Below, piece after piece: positions 36,022 to 45,151 of a stretch of DNA of 64,000 nucleotides; positions within the stretch are counted from its first letter, which is position 1, and each line of letters begins with the position of its first letter. The notes below the pieces were generated by a model, which saw only the letters and a list, made by a program, of their open reading frames with translations, was not told the DNA's origin and did not search any database. A program made the translations under genes and the position numbers. The stretch comes from Rhodobacter sp. GTDB lineage: Bacteria > Pseudomonadota > Alphaproteobacteria > Rhodobacterales > Rhodobacteraceae. Location of the stretch: NCBI GenBank assembly GCA_020637555.1, contig JACKKF010000004.1, forward strand, positions 124,001 through 188,000, read 5' to 3'.

Positions 36022-36176
36022 TGTTTGTTTGGAATCACACCATTAACTACCTTTGCACGAGATTGCGGCGGAACCGTGGCACAATCAAGGGATGAAAACC
36101 GTTTTTCATGCGGCAACCCCCCGCACACGCGCGTGACGGAGGGGCAAGCAGCAGGGACAGGGGATGTGCGGCCGGT

Positions 36177-38069
36177 TCAGCCCCCGGCGTAGCCGAGCGT
36201 TTTCAACGCGGCGGCGATCTCGTCCAGGATGGCAGGGTCGTCGATGGTCGCCGGCATCTTGTAAGCCTCGCCGTCGGCGATCTTGGCCATGGTCGCGCGC
36301 AGGATCTTGCCCGAGCGGGTCTTTGGCAGCCGATCCACCACCACCGCCAGCTTGAACGCGGCCACCGGGCCGATCCGGTCCCGCACCAGGTTCACGCTTT
36401 CGCGCACAACCTCGTCGTGTGGGCGGTTGGTCCCCTTGTTCAGGCACAGGAAGCCGAGGGGCAGTTGTCCCTTCAACTCATCGGCAACGCCGATCACGGC
36501 GCATTCCCCGACATCGGGGTGCGATGCCAGAACCTCCTCCATCGCGCCGGTCGACAGCCGGTGCCCGGCGACGTTGATCACGTCATCGGTGCGCGCCATG
36601 ATGTAGACATAGCCGTCCTCGTCGATATAGCCCGCGTCGCCCGTTTCGTAATAACCGGGGAAGTGGTCGAGGTAGCTCTTGCGGAACCGCGCCTCGGCGT
36701 TCCACAGGTTCGGCAGGGTGCCGGGGGGCAGGGGCAGCTTGATGGCGATCGCGCCCAGTTCGCCCGCCTTGAGCGGGTGCCCGCCCTCGTCCAGCACCTG
36801 CACGTCATAACCCGGCATTGGCACCGAGGGGCTGCCGACCTTGACCGGCAGCGGCTCCAACCCCTGCGGATTGCCACAGATCGCCCAGCCGGTTTCGGTC
36901 TGCCACCAGTGGTCCACGACCGGCACACCCAGCTTTTCGGCGGCCCAGTTCACGGTGTCGGGGTCGGCGCGCTCGCCGGCCAGGAACAGGGCCCGCAGCG
37001 ACGAGGTGTCATATTTCGCCAGGAACTCGCCCTTGGGGTCCTCGCGCTTGATGGCGCGGAAGGCGGTGGGCGCGGTGAAGAAGCTGACCACCTTGTTCTG
37101 GTCGATCACCCGCCAGAACGTGCCGGCGTCCGGGGTTCCGACAGGCTTGCCTTCGAACACGATGGTCGTGGCGCCGTGAATCAGCGGGCCATAGACGATA
37201 TAGCTGTGCCCGACGACCCAGCCCACATCCGAGGCCGACCAGAAGACCTCGCCGGGGTTGACGTTGTAGAGGTTCTTCATCGTCCAGGCCAGGGCAACCA
37301 GATGGCCGCCGGTGGCGCGCATCACGCCCTTGGGCTGGCCCGTGGTGCCGCTGGTATACAGGATATAGGCCGGGTGATCGCCGCGCACGGGCACGCAGGC
37401 GGCGGGGTCGGTGCCGAACTGGAATTCATGCCAGTCCAGATCGCGCCCTTCGGTCAGATGCGCCACTTCCTGTTCGCGCTGGTAGATCACGCAGAAGTCG
37501 GGCTTGTGCGTCGCCATCTCGATCGCACCGTCGAGAAGCGGCTTGTAATGCACCACGCGCCCCGGCTCGATGCCGCAGCTTGCGGCCAGGATCGCCTTGG
37601 GCGTGGCGTCATCGATGCGGGTCGCCAGTTCGCGCGCGGCGAAACCGCCGAACACGACCGAATGGATCGCCCCCAGCCGGGCGCAGGCCAGCATCGCCTC
37701 AAGCGCCTGGGGGATCATCGGCATGTAGATGATGACCCGGTCGCCTTTTTCCACGCCCTGCGCCTTCAGCGCGCCGGCCAGGCTGCTGACGCGCTCCAGC
37801 AGTTCGGCATAGGTGATTTCCTGCCGGGTATGCGTGACCGGGCTGTCATAGATGATGGCGGTCTGGTTGCCGCGCCCCTGCGCGACATGGCGGTCCACGG
37901 CGTTCCAGCAGGTGTTGACCTCGGCGTCCTTGAACCATTCGTAGATGGGCGCGTTGTCGGCGAACAGCGCCTGTGTCGGCGGGGTGTCCCAGTCGATGGC
38001 CCGGGACTGATCCAGCCAGAAGCTGTCGGGGCTTTCGATCGAGCGGCGGTAAACGTCGGCGTAACTCAT
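36177..38069 (-). CDS. prpE: Propionate-CoA ligase (propionyl-CoA synthetase)
   Basis: A 630-residue AMP-forming acyl-CoA synthetase. It has the P-loop 'YTSGTTGQPKGV', 'SDVGWVVGHSYIVYGPL' and the C-terminal lysine in 'KTRSGKILR' (about Lys588) used for adenylation and often acetylated for control. Length and the 'YRRSIESPDSFW' start fit PrpE rather than acetyl-CoA synthetase, though the two are close. It activates propionate in the cytoplasm. TTTGCAAA boxes upstream suggest control by an ScfR-type acyl-CoA sensor. Confidence 0.93.
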   Translation of the reverse strand: MSYADVYRRSIESPDSFWLDQSRAIDWDTPPTQALFADNAPIYEWFKDAEVNTCWNAVDRHVAQGRGNQTAIIYDSPVTHTRQEITYAELLERVSSLAGALKAQGVEKGDRVIIYMPMIPQALEAMLACARLGAIHSVVFGGFAARELATRIDDATPKAILAASCGIEPGRVVHYKPLLDGAIEMATHKPDFCVIYQREQEVAHLTEGRDLDWHEFQFGTDPAACVPVRGDHPAYILYTSGTTGQPKGVMRATGGHLVALAWTMKNLYNVNPGEVFWSASDVGWVVGHSYIVYGPLIHGATTIVFEGKPVGTPDAGTFWRVIDQNKVVSFFTAPTAFRAIKREDPKGEFLAKYDTSSLRALFLAGERADPDTVNWAAEKLGVPVVDHWWQTETGWAICGNPQGLEPLPVKVGSPSVPMPGYDVQVLDEGGHPLKAGELGAIAIKLPLPPGTLPNLWNAEARFRKSYLDHFPGYYETGDAGYIDEDGYVYIMARTDDVINVAGHRLSTGAMEEVLASHPDVGECAVIGVADELKGQLPLGFLCLNKGTNRPHDEVVRESVNLVRDRIGPVAAFKLAVVVDRLPKTRSGKILRATMAKIADGEAYKMPATIDDPAILDEIAAALKTLGYAGG

Positions 38070-38149
38070 GGGACCCTCCTCCTCGGTGAGGTCAGTTACG
38101 CCGGGTCATGCCGGGGTTGCAACGCTGTTACCGCTGTACAGGCGGGGCT

Positions 38150-38257
38150 GCGGCAAAATAGTTTGCAGAATTCACGGCGCTTTTCAGCTAATTTTTGCAA
38201 AACGCCAGAGGCTTTCTCGATGAGGCTGCCGCCGGGCAAAATTTGCAAACTTTGCCC
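38150..38257 (-). promoter_or_regulatory. TTTGCAAA boxes upstream of prpE (candidate ScfR/PccR operator)
   Basis: Three sites lie in the 212 bases between prpE and the malic enzyme stop. Site 1: GCAAA-ATAG-TTTGC at 38153-38166, matching the inner part of TTTGCAAA-N4-TTTGCAAA. Site 2: a perfect TTTGCAAA at 38194-38201. Site 3: GCAAA-A-TTTGCAAA-C-TTTGC at 38236-38255, a perfect octamer between two half-sites. The motif is that described for the propionyl-CoA regulator PccR of Rhodobacter sphaeroides, as I recall it. Confidence 0.6.
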
Positions 38258-38281
38258 GGCCCGTTTTGTCGCCGCGCCGAC

Positions 38282-40600
38282 TCAGCCGTAATGCGACACC
38301 GGCGTGCCCGCGATGGCGGCCATGTTCAACAGGCCGCGCGCGGTGATCGACGGGGTCACGATATGCGCCTTGTTGCCCATACCCATCAGGATCGGCCCGA
38401 CTTCCAGTCCGCTCGCGCGGGTTTTCAGGATGTTGCGCACGGCGCTGGCCGCATCGGTGTTGGCGAACACCAGGATATTCGCCGCCCCCGCCATGCGCGA
38501 CCGCGGAAAGATCCGGTCGCGCAGCTCCGGGTCCAGCGCGGCATCGACGGCCATTTCCCCCTCGTATTCGAAATCCAGGCCCGCGGAATCCAGGATCTCC
38601 AGCGCCTCGCGCATCCGCCGGCCCGAGGACGTGTCCAGGGTGCCGAATTGCGAATGCGAACACAGCGCGACCTTGGGCTGGACCCCGAACCGGCGCGCAT
38701 GGCGCGCCGCGCCGATCACCGTTTCCGCGATCTGGGCGCTGGTCGGTTCGGGGTTCACCTGCGTGTCGGCGATGAACAGCGGGCCCTCGGTCTGGATGAT
38801 CAGGCTGAGCGCGCCGACCGGGCACAGCCCGTCGCGGGCCAGCACCTGCCGCACATAGTTCAGATGCCACAGATATTGGCCGAAGGCCCCGCAGATCAGG
38901 CTGTCGGCCTCGCCGCGATGCACCATGACCGCGCCGATGGCGGTGGTATTGGTGCGCAGGATCGCCTTTGCGGTGTCGGGGGTGACGCCGCGCCGTTCCA
39001 TCAGGCCGTGATAGGTTTCCCAGTAATCGCGGTAGCGGGGGTCGTTCTCGGGGTTGACCACCTCGAACTCGCGGCCCGGGCGGATCGGCAGGCCATAGCG
39101 TTCGCAGCGCCGTTCGATCACCTCGGGGCGGCCGATGAGGATGGGAACCTCGGTGGTTTCCTCCATGATCGCCTGCGCGGCGCGCAGCACGCGCTCGTCC
39201 TCGCCTTCGGCAAAGACGATGCGGCGCGAGGCGGCCTTGGCGCTTTCAAAGACGGGCCGCATCAGCATGGCGGACCGGAACACCGATTGATCCAGGCCGC
39301 GCTTGTAGGCGTCCAGATCGGCCAGCGGCCTTGTGGCGACCCCGGTTTCCATCGCCGCCCGCGCCACCGAGCTGGCCACGACCCCCATCAGGCGCGGATC
39401 GAACGGTTTGGGGATCAGATACTGGCGGCCAAAGGACAGTTTCTCGCCCTGATAGGCCGCCGCGGCCTCGGCCGAGGTGGTGGCGCGCGCCAGTTTGGCA
39501 ATGCCCTCGACGCAGGCGACCTCCATCGCGTCGTTGATCTCGGAGGCGCCGACATCCAGCGCGCCGCGGAAGATGAAGGGAAAGCACAGGACGTTGTTCA
39601 CCTGGTTCGGGTAATCCGACCGCCCGGTGGCGACGATGGCGCCGGGGGCGACCGCGGCCACCTCGTCCGGCATGATTTCCGGCGTCGGGTTGGCCAGCGC
39701 AAAGACGATGGGATCGGCGGCCATGCGCGCGACCATCTCGGGTTTCAGGACGCCGGGACCGGACAGGCCCAGGAACAGATCGGCGCCGTCGATCACCTGA
39801 TCCAGTGTGCGCAGGTCGCTGGGCTGGGCAAAGGCGGCCTTCTCGGGGTTCATGTCCTGCTCGCGGCCCTCATGCACCAGGCCGTGAATGTCGCACAGCC
39901 AGACATTCTCGCGTTTGACACCCAGTTTCAGCAGCATGTTGAGGCAGGCGATCCCGGCCGCGCCGCCGCCGGTGGACACCACCTTGATCTGATCGAAGTC
40001 GCGCCCGGTCAGCCTGAGCGCGTTCACCGCGGCCGCGCCCACCACGATCGCCGTGCCGTGCTGGTCGTCATGGAACACCGGGATGCCCATCCGTTCACGA
40101 CACAGGCGTTCGACGATGAAGCAATCGGGCGCCTTGATGTCCTCGAGGTTGATCGCGCCAAAGGTCGGTTCCAGCGCGCAGACGATGTCGGCCAGCTTGT
40201 AGGGGTCGGGTTCGTTCACCTCGATGTCGAAACAGTCGATGTTGGCGAATTTCTTGAACAGGACGGCCTTGCCCTCCATCACCGGCTTGGAGGCCAGCGC
40301 ACCGATGTTTCCCAGTCCCAGCACGGCGGTGCCATTCGAGACCACGGCGACCAGATTGCCCCGGCTGGTGTAGCGTGCGGCGGTTGCGGGGTCGGCCTTG
40401 ATTTCAAGGCAGGCTTCCGCGACGCCCGGCGAATAGGCGCGGCTCAGGTCGCGGCCGTTGGCCAGCGGCTTTGTCGCGCGGATCTCCAGTTTTCCGGGGC
40501 GCGGAAACTCGTGATAGAACAGCGCGGCCTGCCGTGCGGCCTGCTTCACGTCGTCCTTGTGCGCATCGTCCATGGCGTCCTCCACAATTTGGTTCAGCAT
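38282..40600 (-). CDS. maeB: NADP-dependent malic enzyme with phosphotransacetylase-like domain
   Basis: A 772-residue MaeB-type enzyme: malic domain at the N-terminus ('YSPGVAEACLEI', 'GNIGALASKPVMEGKAVLFKKF'), NAD(P)-binding domain ('STGGGAAGIACLNMLL') and a C-terminal phosphotransacetylase-like domain from about residue 440 that serves as an allosteric acetyl-CoA sensor in this family. It decarboxylates malate to pyruvate with NADPH formation, balancing C4 and C3 pools with pyruvate carboxylase. It is divergent from the VOC-cupin gene. Confidence 0.95.
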   Translation of the reverse strand: MLNQIVEDAMDDAHKDDVKQAARQAALFYHEFPRPGKLEIRATKPLANGRDLSRAYSPGVAEACLEIKADPATAARYTSRGNLVAVVSNGTAVLGLGNIGALASKPVMEGKAVLFKKFANIDCFDIEVNEPDPYKLADIVCALEPTFGAINLEDIKAPDCFIVERLCRERMGIPVFHDDQHGTAIVVGAAAVNALRLTGRDFDQIKVVSTGGGAAGIACLNMLLKLGVKRENVWLCDIHGLVHEGREQDMNPEKAAFAQPSDLRTLDQVIDGADLFLGLSGPGVLKPEMVARMAADPIVFALANPTPEIMPDEVAAVAPGAIVATGRSDYPNQVNNVLCFPFIFRGALDVGASEINDAMEVACVEGIAKLARATTSAEAAAAYQGEKLSFGRQYLIPKPFDPRLMGVVASSVARAAMETGVATRPLADLDAYKRGLDQSVFRSAMLMRPVFESAKAASRRIVFAEGEDERVLRAAQAIMEETTEVPILIGRPEVIERRCERYGLPIRPGREFEVVNPENDPRYRDYWETYHGLMERRGVTPDTAKAILRTNTTAIGAVMVHRGEADSLICGAFGQYLWHLNYVRQVLARDGLCPVGALSLIIQTEGPLFIADTQVNPEPTSAQIAETVIGAARHARRFGVQPKVALCSHSQFGTLDTSSGRRMREALEILDSAGLDFEYEGEMAVDAALDPELRDRIFPRSRMAGAANILVFANTDAASAVRNILKTRASGLEVGPILMGMGNKAHIVTPSITARGLLNMAAIAGTPVSHYG

Positions 40601-40709
40601 TAAACCATTCTGTAAAAAACGCCAGTCCCGCGTTTCCCTTCACAGTTGAAGCACTCTCTTGCAAAGCCGAAAGCCCGGGGCCAGACTGCCCGGGAAAGAG
40701 AGGCCCGCA

Positions 40710-41795
40710 ATGTCTGAAACCCGCGCCGAAATCCGCCTGCCGACCAACGAGTTGCGCGATGACATCCCGTTCTACACCAAAGTGCTGGGTATGCGGATGG
40801 ACATGATCTACCCGGCGGACGATCCGCAGGTGGCGGTCTTTTCCGGCCACGGATTGCGTTTGAGGATCGAAAAGGGCGCGTCCGAGGCCCCCGGCACGAT
40901 TCGCATCCTGACCGACGATCCGGCGGCTCTTGCCGACGGGCAGCGCCATTTGACCGCGCCCAACGGCACCCGTGTCGAGATCGACGACCTGAACCCGCCG
41001 TTGGTCCTGCCCGCGACCGAGCACGCCTTTGTCGTGCGCCGCATGGCGGACCAGGCGCCCTGGGTCATCGGACGCGCGGGGATGAACTACCGCGATCTGG
41101 TGCCCAGCCGCCTGGGCGGTGCGATGATCGCCAGCCATATCCGCATCCCCGGTGGCGGCCCGGTGCCCGACATGGTGCATTTCCACAAGGTCGGCTTTCA
41201 GCTGATCTTCTGCGTCAACGGCTGGGTCGATGTGCTGTATGAGGATCAGGGCGGGATGCGTCGGCTGACCGCCGGCGACTGTTTCATCCAGCCGCCCGAG
41301 ATCCGCCACCGCGTTTGCGAATCCGGCGATGATGTCGAGGTGATCGAAATCGGCGTTCCGGCCGAACATATCACCGAAATCGACCACGCCATGACCCTGC
41401 CGACCCCGCAGGCCCGCCCTGACCGGGAATGGGACGGGCAACGGTTCGTGCACAGCCTGGCGGCGGATGGCGTTTTCAAACCCTTCCGCCTGCCCGGGTT
41501 CGAGGCCCGCGATACCACGATCGACGCGAACACCCGGGGCGTGGCCTCGGTCATGGTGGCGCGGCCCAATGGCCAGCCCACCGCCTGGACGCGGCATTCG
41601 GGCGACATCCTGTTCACCTATGTGATGGCTGGCGGCATGGTGTTGGAGGGCGAGGGGAAAGATCCCTTCGCGTTGGAAAAGGGCGATGGGTTCGTGATCC
41701 CTCCGGGGATGGCGACGCGCTATGCCGATCCGACGCCGGACCTGCAATTGCTGGAAGTGACCCTGCCCGGGAACCCCGAGACCGAGGTCTTGTAA
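40710..41795 (+). CDS. VOC/glyoxalase half-domain fused to two cupin domains
   Basis: A 361-residue protein. Residues 1-60 resemble half of a VOC/glyoxalase domain ('DIPFYTKVLGMRMDMIY'). Two cupin domains follow: one around 'KVGFQLIFCVNGWVDVLYED' with 'PPEIRHRV', the other around 'SGDILFTYVMAGGMVLEGEG' with 'GDGFVIPPGMATRY'. Bicupins may be metal enzymes or binding proteins; no substrate can be predicted. The start at 40710 has AAAGAGAGG upstream. It lies 33 bases before the AsnB homologue on the same strand, so they probably work together. Confidence 0.75.
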   Translation: MSETRAEIRLPTNELRDDIPFYTKVLGMRMDMIYPADDPQVAVFSGHGLRLRIEKGASEAPGTIRILTDDPAALADGQRHLTAPNGTRVEIDDLNPPLVLPATEHAFVVRRMADQAPWVIGRAGMNYRDLVPSRLGGAMIASHIRIPGGGPVPDMVHFHKVGFQLIFCVNGWVDVLYEDQGGMRRLTAGDCFIQPPEIRHRVCESGDDVEVIEIGVPAEHITEIDHAMTLPTPQARPDREWDGQRFVHSLAADGVFKPFRLPGFEARDTTIDANTRGVASVMVARPNGQPTAWTRHSGDILFTYVMAGGMVLEGEGKDPFALEKGDGFVIPPGMATRYADPTPDLQLLEVTLPGNPETEVL

Positions 41796-41828
41796 CCCCC
41801 GGGCGCTGCACTGGTCAGGGAGGACCCC

Positions 41829-43337
41829 ATGTGCGGAATAGTCTGTCTGTGGAATGCCGGGGACGAGGCGCTGGCCTCGACCATGATCCGCAAGATCGCC
41901 CATCGCGGACCCGACGCGACCGAGGTGGTGCGCGCCCCGCATGGGGTGATCATGGCGCATTGCCGCCTGTCGATCATCGGCCCCGATGACGGCCGCCAGC
42001 CCATCCTCCAGCAAGACGACATGCTGGTGGTCAATGGCGAGATCTACAACCACCGCGACCTGCGCGCCATCCTGGGCGGCGAGAGGTTCCGCACCGCGTC
42101 GGACAGCGAAACGGTGCTTCACCTGAAGCGCACCGATGCGCCGCGCTGGGTGGCGCGGCTGGACGGGATGTTCGCGTTCATCCTGGCCGAGCCCGGGCGC
42201 TTCATCGCCGCGCGCGATCCCCTGGGGATCAAGCCCCTCTATATCGCGCGGATCGGCGAGGGGTTGGCGCTGGCGTCGGAACTCAAGGCCTTCGACGGCA
42301 TGGGGGTGACGGATGTGCGTGCGATCGGGCCCGGGTGCCTGTTCGACAGCGCCGCCGGCGAACGGCGGTGGTTCCGGATGCCGCAGGGCGCCGCCGAACC
42401 CGAACCCGGCCTGGATATCGATGGCACCGCGCGGGAACTGCGCCGCGTGCTGGACGAGGCCGTCGCCAAATGGATGGTCGCGGATGTCGAGGTTGGCAGC
42501 TTCCTGTCCGGCGGGCTGGACAGCTCGATCATCGCCGCCATTGCCGCGCGGCAGCTGAGCCGGCCGTTGAAAACCTTTTCCGTGGGCACCGCCGGCAGCC
42601 CCGATCTGCTGGCGGCGCGGGCCGTGGCGGCGCATATCGGCGCGGATCACCACGAATATGCCTTTACCCCTGCCGATGTGGCGCGGGTGTTGCCGCATGT
42701 GATCTATCATCTGGAAAGCGCCGACGTGGATCTGGTGCGATCCGCCGTGCCCACGCATTTCGCCGCGAAACTGGCAGCGCAGCATGTCAAGGCGGTGCTG
42801 ACCGGCGAAGGCGCGGATGAACTGTTCGCGGGTTACACCTATCACCACGCCTATGTGGATCACCCCCGGGCGCTGGCCGATGAGCTGACGCGCAGCCTGG
42901 GAACGATGCACAACATCAACCTGCAACGGGTCGACCGTGTGACCATGGCGGAATCGCTGGAGGCCCGCACGCCATTCCTGGACCGCGATCTGATCGCCTT
43001 TTCGCAGTCGATCCCCGCCACGTTGAAGATGCGCCGCGCCGAGGGGCGCGAAAGCACCGGTCCCACGACCGAAAAGTGGATCCTGCGCAAGGCCTGCGCC
43101 GATCTGCTGCCGCACGATCTGGTCTGGCGCAAGAAGGCCCAGTTCGACGAGGGGTCGGGCACCGTCGATGCACTGGGCGAGGCGTTGCGCATCGTCTCGG
43201 GCGCGGATCAACCGCTGGACCGCGCGGCCGAGGGGGCCCTGTATCGGCGCCTGCTGGAACAGGCCTATCAGGAGCCGGCGTTCATCCTGGCGAATGCGGG
43301 CACCTGGGACAGCGACGCGCGCGTCCGGGCGGCCTGA
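41829..43337 (+). CDS. AsnB-type glutamine-dependent amidotransferase
   Basis: A 502-residue protein with an N-terminal class II glutaminase domain (nucleophile Cys2 in MCGIVC, 'HRGPDAT', 'NGEIYNH') and an asparagine synthetase domain with the ATP pyrophosphatase loop 'SGGLDSS' and 'GEGADELFAGY'. It is about 50 residues shorter than E. coli AsnB. It may make asparagine or amidate a different substrate; the cupin partner makes a specialised role possible. GGAGG lies 6 bases before the ATG. Confidence 0.9.
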   Translation: MCGIVCLWNAGDEALASTMIRKIAHRGPDATEVVRAPHGVIMAHCRLSIIGPDDGRQPILQQDDMLVVNGEIYNHRDLRAILGGERFRTASDSETVLHLKRTDAPRWVARLDGMFAFILAEPGRFIAARDPLGIKPLYIARIGEGLALASELKAFDGMGVTDVRAIGPGCLFDSAAGERRWFRMPQGAAEPEPGLDIDGTARELRRVLDEAVAKWMVADVEVGSFLSGGLDSSIIAAIAARQLSRPLKTFSVGTAGSPDLLAARAVAAHIGADHHEYAFTPADVARVLPHVIYHLESADVDLVRSAVPTHFAAKLAAQHVKAVLTGEGADELFAGYTYHHAYVDHPRALADELTRSLGTMHNINLQRVDRVTMAESLEARTPFLDRDLIAFSQSIPATLKMRRAEGRESTGPTTEKWILRKACADLLPHDLVWRKKAQFDEGSGTVDALGEALRIVSGADQPLDRAAEGALYRRLLEQAYQEPAFILANAGTWDSDARVRAA

Positions 43338-43457
43338 CGCGCGGGCCGACGCGCGGCCAGCGGGGCGGCGCGTCCGATCCGGGCGCCGGGGCTTGCCATT
43401 GCCGGGCCCCGCGCGCAAACTCGGACCGGAAGGTCAATTTTTCACGACGAGGTCGCC

Positions 43458-43850
43458 ATGTCCCTTCTTGACGAGGCCCGGAAGGTGCGCGAGCGCGCCT
43501 GGGTGCCCTACTCGCGCTTCAAGGTGGGCGCCGCGATCCGGGCGGACTCGGGTGCGGTCTATGCCGGATGCAACGTCGAGAACGTCGCCTATCCGCAAGG
43601 CACCTGCGCCGAGGCCGGTGCCATCGCGGCGATGATTGCCGGGGGTGACACCCGTATCGCCGAGGTCGTGGTCGTGGCCGACAGCACGAACCCGACACCG
43701 CCCTGCGGAGGGTGCCGGCAGAAGCTGCGGGAATTCGCCGGCCCCGATGTGACCGTGACGATGGCCACGATCGACGGCGCGATGCTGACCATGACCATGG
43801 ACCAGTTGCTGCCCGGGGCCTTTGGCGTGGACCACATGGACCGCGCCTGA
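43458..43850 (+). CDS. cdd: Cytidine deaminase
   Basis: A 130-residue homotetrameric-type cytidine deaminase. The zinc ligands Cys50 (in C-A-E), Cys83 and Cys86 (in PCGGC) and catalytic Glu52 are all present. It converts cytidine and deoxycytidine to uridine and deoxyuridine. First gene of the salvage operon; its stop overlaps the deoA start by one base (TGATG). The 120 bases after asnB may hold the operon promoter. Confidence 0.95.
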   Translation: MSLLDEARKVRERAWVPYSRFKVGAAIRADSGAVYAGCNVENVAYPQGTCAEAGAIAAMIAGGDTRIAEVVVVADSTNPTPPCGGCRQKLREFAGPDVTVTMATIDGAMLTMTMDQLLPGAFGVDHMDRA

Positions 43851-45151
43851 TGGATGCGCGCACGGTCATTGCCGCGGTGCGCGACGGACGGGTCGGACCC
43901 GACGGGTTGGCCTGGTTCGCCCGCGGGCTCGCCGATGGCACCGTGACCGACGCACAGGCCGGCGCCTTTGCCATGGCCGTGCTGCTGAAGGGTTTGTCCG
44001 ACGAGGGCCGGGTGGCGCTGACCATGGCCATGCGCGATTCCGGCGACCGGCTGCGCTGGGACCTGCCCGGGCCGGTGGTGGACAAGCATTCCACCGGCGG
44101 TGTGGGGGATTCCATCAGCCTGCTTCTGGCGCCGGCGCTGGCCTGCTGCGGGGTCTATGTGCCGATGGTGTCGGGGCGGGGGCTGGGCCACACCGGCGGA
44201 ACGCTGGACAAGCTGGAATCGATCCCCGGCTTTACCGTCGACACGGGCGAGCCGCGCCTCAGGGCGCTGATGCGCGATGTCGGCTGTGCGATCGTCTCGG
44301 CCTCGGCGCGGATCGCGCCGGCGGACAAGCGGCTCTATGCCATCCGCGACGTGACCGGCACGGTCGAATCGGTGGACCTGATCACGGCCTCGATCCTGTC
44401 CAAGAAACTGGCCGCCGGACTGGGGGCGCTGGTGCTGGACGTCAAGGTCGGCTCAGGTGCTTTCCTGCCCTCGGTCGAACAGGCGCGGGCCCTGGCCCGG
44501 GCCCTGGTGGATACCGCGAACGGCGCGGGGTGTCGGACCGCCGCGCTGATCACCGACATGGATCGCCCGCTGGCACGGACGGCTGGCAACGGGCTCGAGG
44601 TGGGCGAAGTGATGGATACCCTGACCCGCCGCGCGGTCACGCCCCGCCTGGTGGAGCTGACCTGCGCCCTCGGGGGCGAGGTGCTGGCCCTGTGCGGCAA
44701 GTCCGCCGATGCGGGGCAAGGGGCGCAGGCGATCCGCGCGACGCTGGACGACGGGCGCGCGGCCGAACGCTTCGGCCGCATGGTGGCGGCGCAGGGCGGG
44801 CCCGCCGATTTCCTGGATCGTTACCGCGATCACCTGCCCGGCGCGCCGGTGGTGCGGCCCGTGCCGGCCCCCGCGTCGGGTGTGGTGGCGGCGATCGATA
44901 CCCGCGCGGTGGGCGAAGCGGTGGTGCACCTTGGGGGCGGGCGGCTCAAGGGGGGCGATCCGGTGGACCCGCGTGTCGGATTTTCCGCCCTTGCGGCGCC
45001 GGGGGATGCGGTTGGTGCCGACGCGCCGCTGGCGATGGTCCATGCCGCCGATCAGGCCGGCGCCGACCGCGCGATTGCGGCGCTGCAGGCGGCCTGTCGC
45101 CTGGGTGACGCGCCCGTTTCCACCCCCCTGGTGCAGGAGCGCGTCGCATGA
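43850..45151 (+). CDS. deoA: Thymidine phosphorylase
   Basis: A 433-residue pyrimidine nucleoside phosphorylase with 'VDKHSTGGVGDSISLLLAP' (phosphate and substrate binding, partly quoted) and 'LDVKVGSGAF'. It splits thymidine and deoxyuridine to base and 2-deoxyribose 1-phosphate, the substrate of DeoB encoded next. The start at 43850 is fixed by overlap with the cdd stop and by the DARTVIAAVR start common in the family. Its end overlaps deoB by 4 bases. Confidence 0.95.
   Translation: MDARTVIAAVRDGRVGPDGLAWFARGLADGTVTDAQAGAFAMAVLLKGLSDEGRVALTMAMRDSGDRLRWDLPGPVVDKHSTGGVGDSISLLLAPALACCGVYVPMVSGRGLGHTGGTLDKLESIPGFTVDTGEPRLRALMRDVGCAIVSASARIAPADKRLYAIRDVTGTVESVDLITASILSKKLAAGLGALVLDVKVGSGAFLPSVEQARALARALVDTANGAGCRTAALITDMDRPLARTAGNGLEVGEVMDTLTRRAVTPRLVELTCALGGEVLALCGKSADAGQGAQAIRATLDDGRAAERFGRMVAAQGGPADFLDRYRDHLPGAPVVRPVPAPASGVVAAIDTRAVGEAVVHLGGGRLKGGDPVDPRVGFSALAAPGDAVGADAPLAMVHAADQAGADRAIAALQAACRLGDAPVSTPLVQERVA

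Noticed and set aside
40404..43418. A long minus-strand frame opposite the VOC-cupin and asnB genes
   Set aside because: Antisense shadow; the plus-strand genes have clear catalytic motifs and ribosome binding sites.
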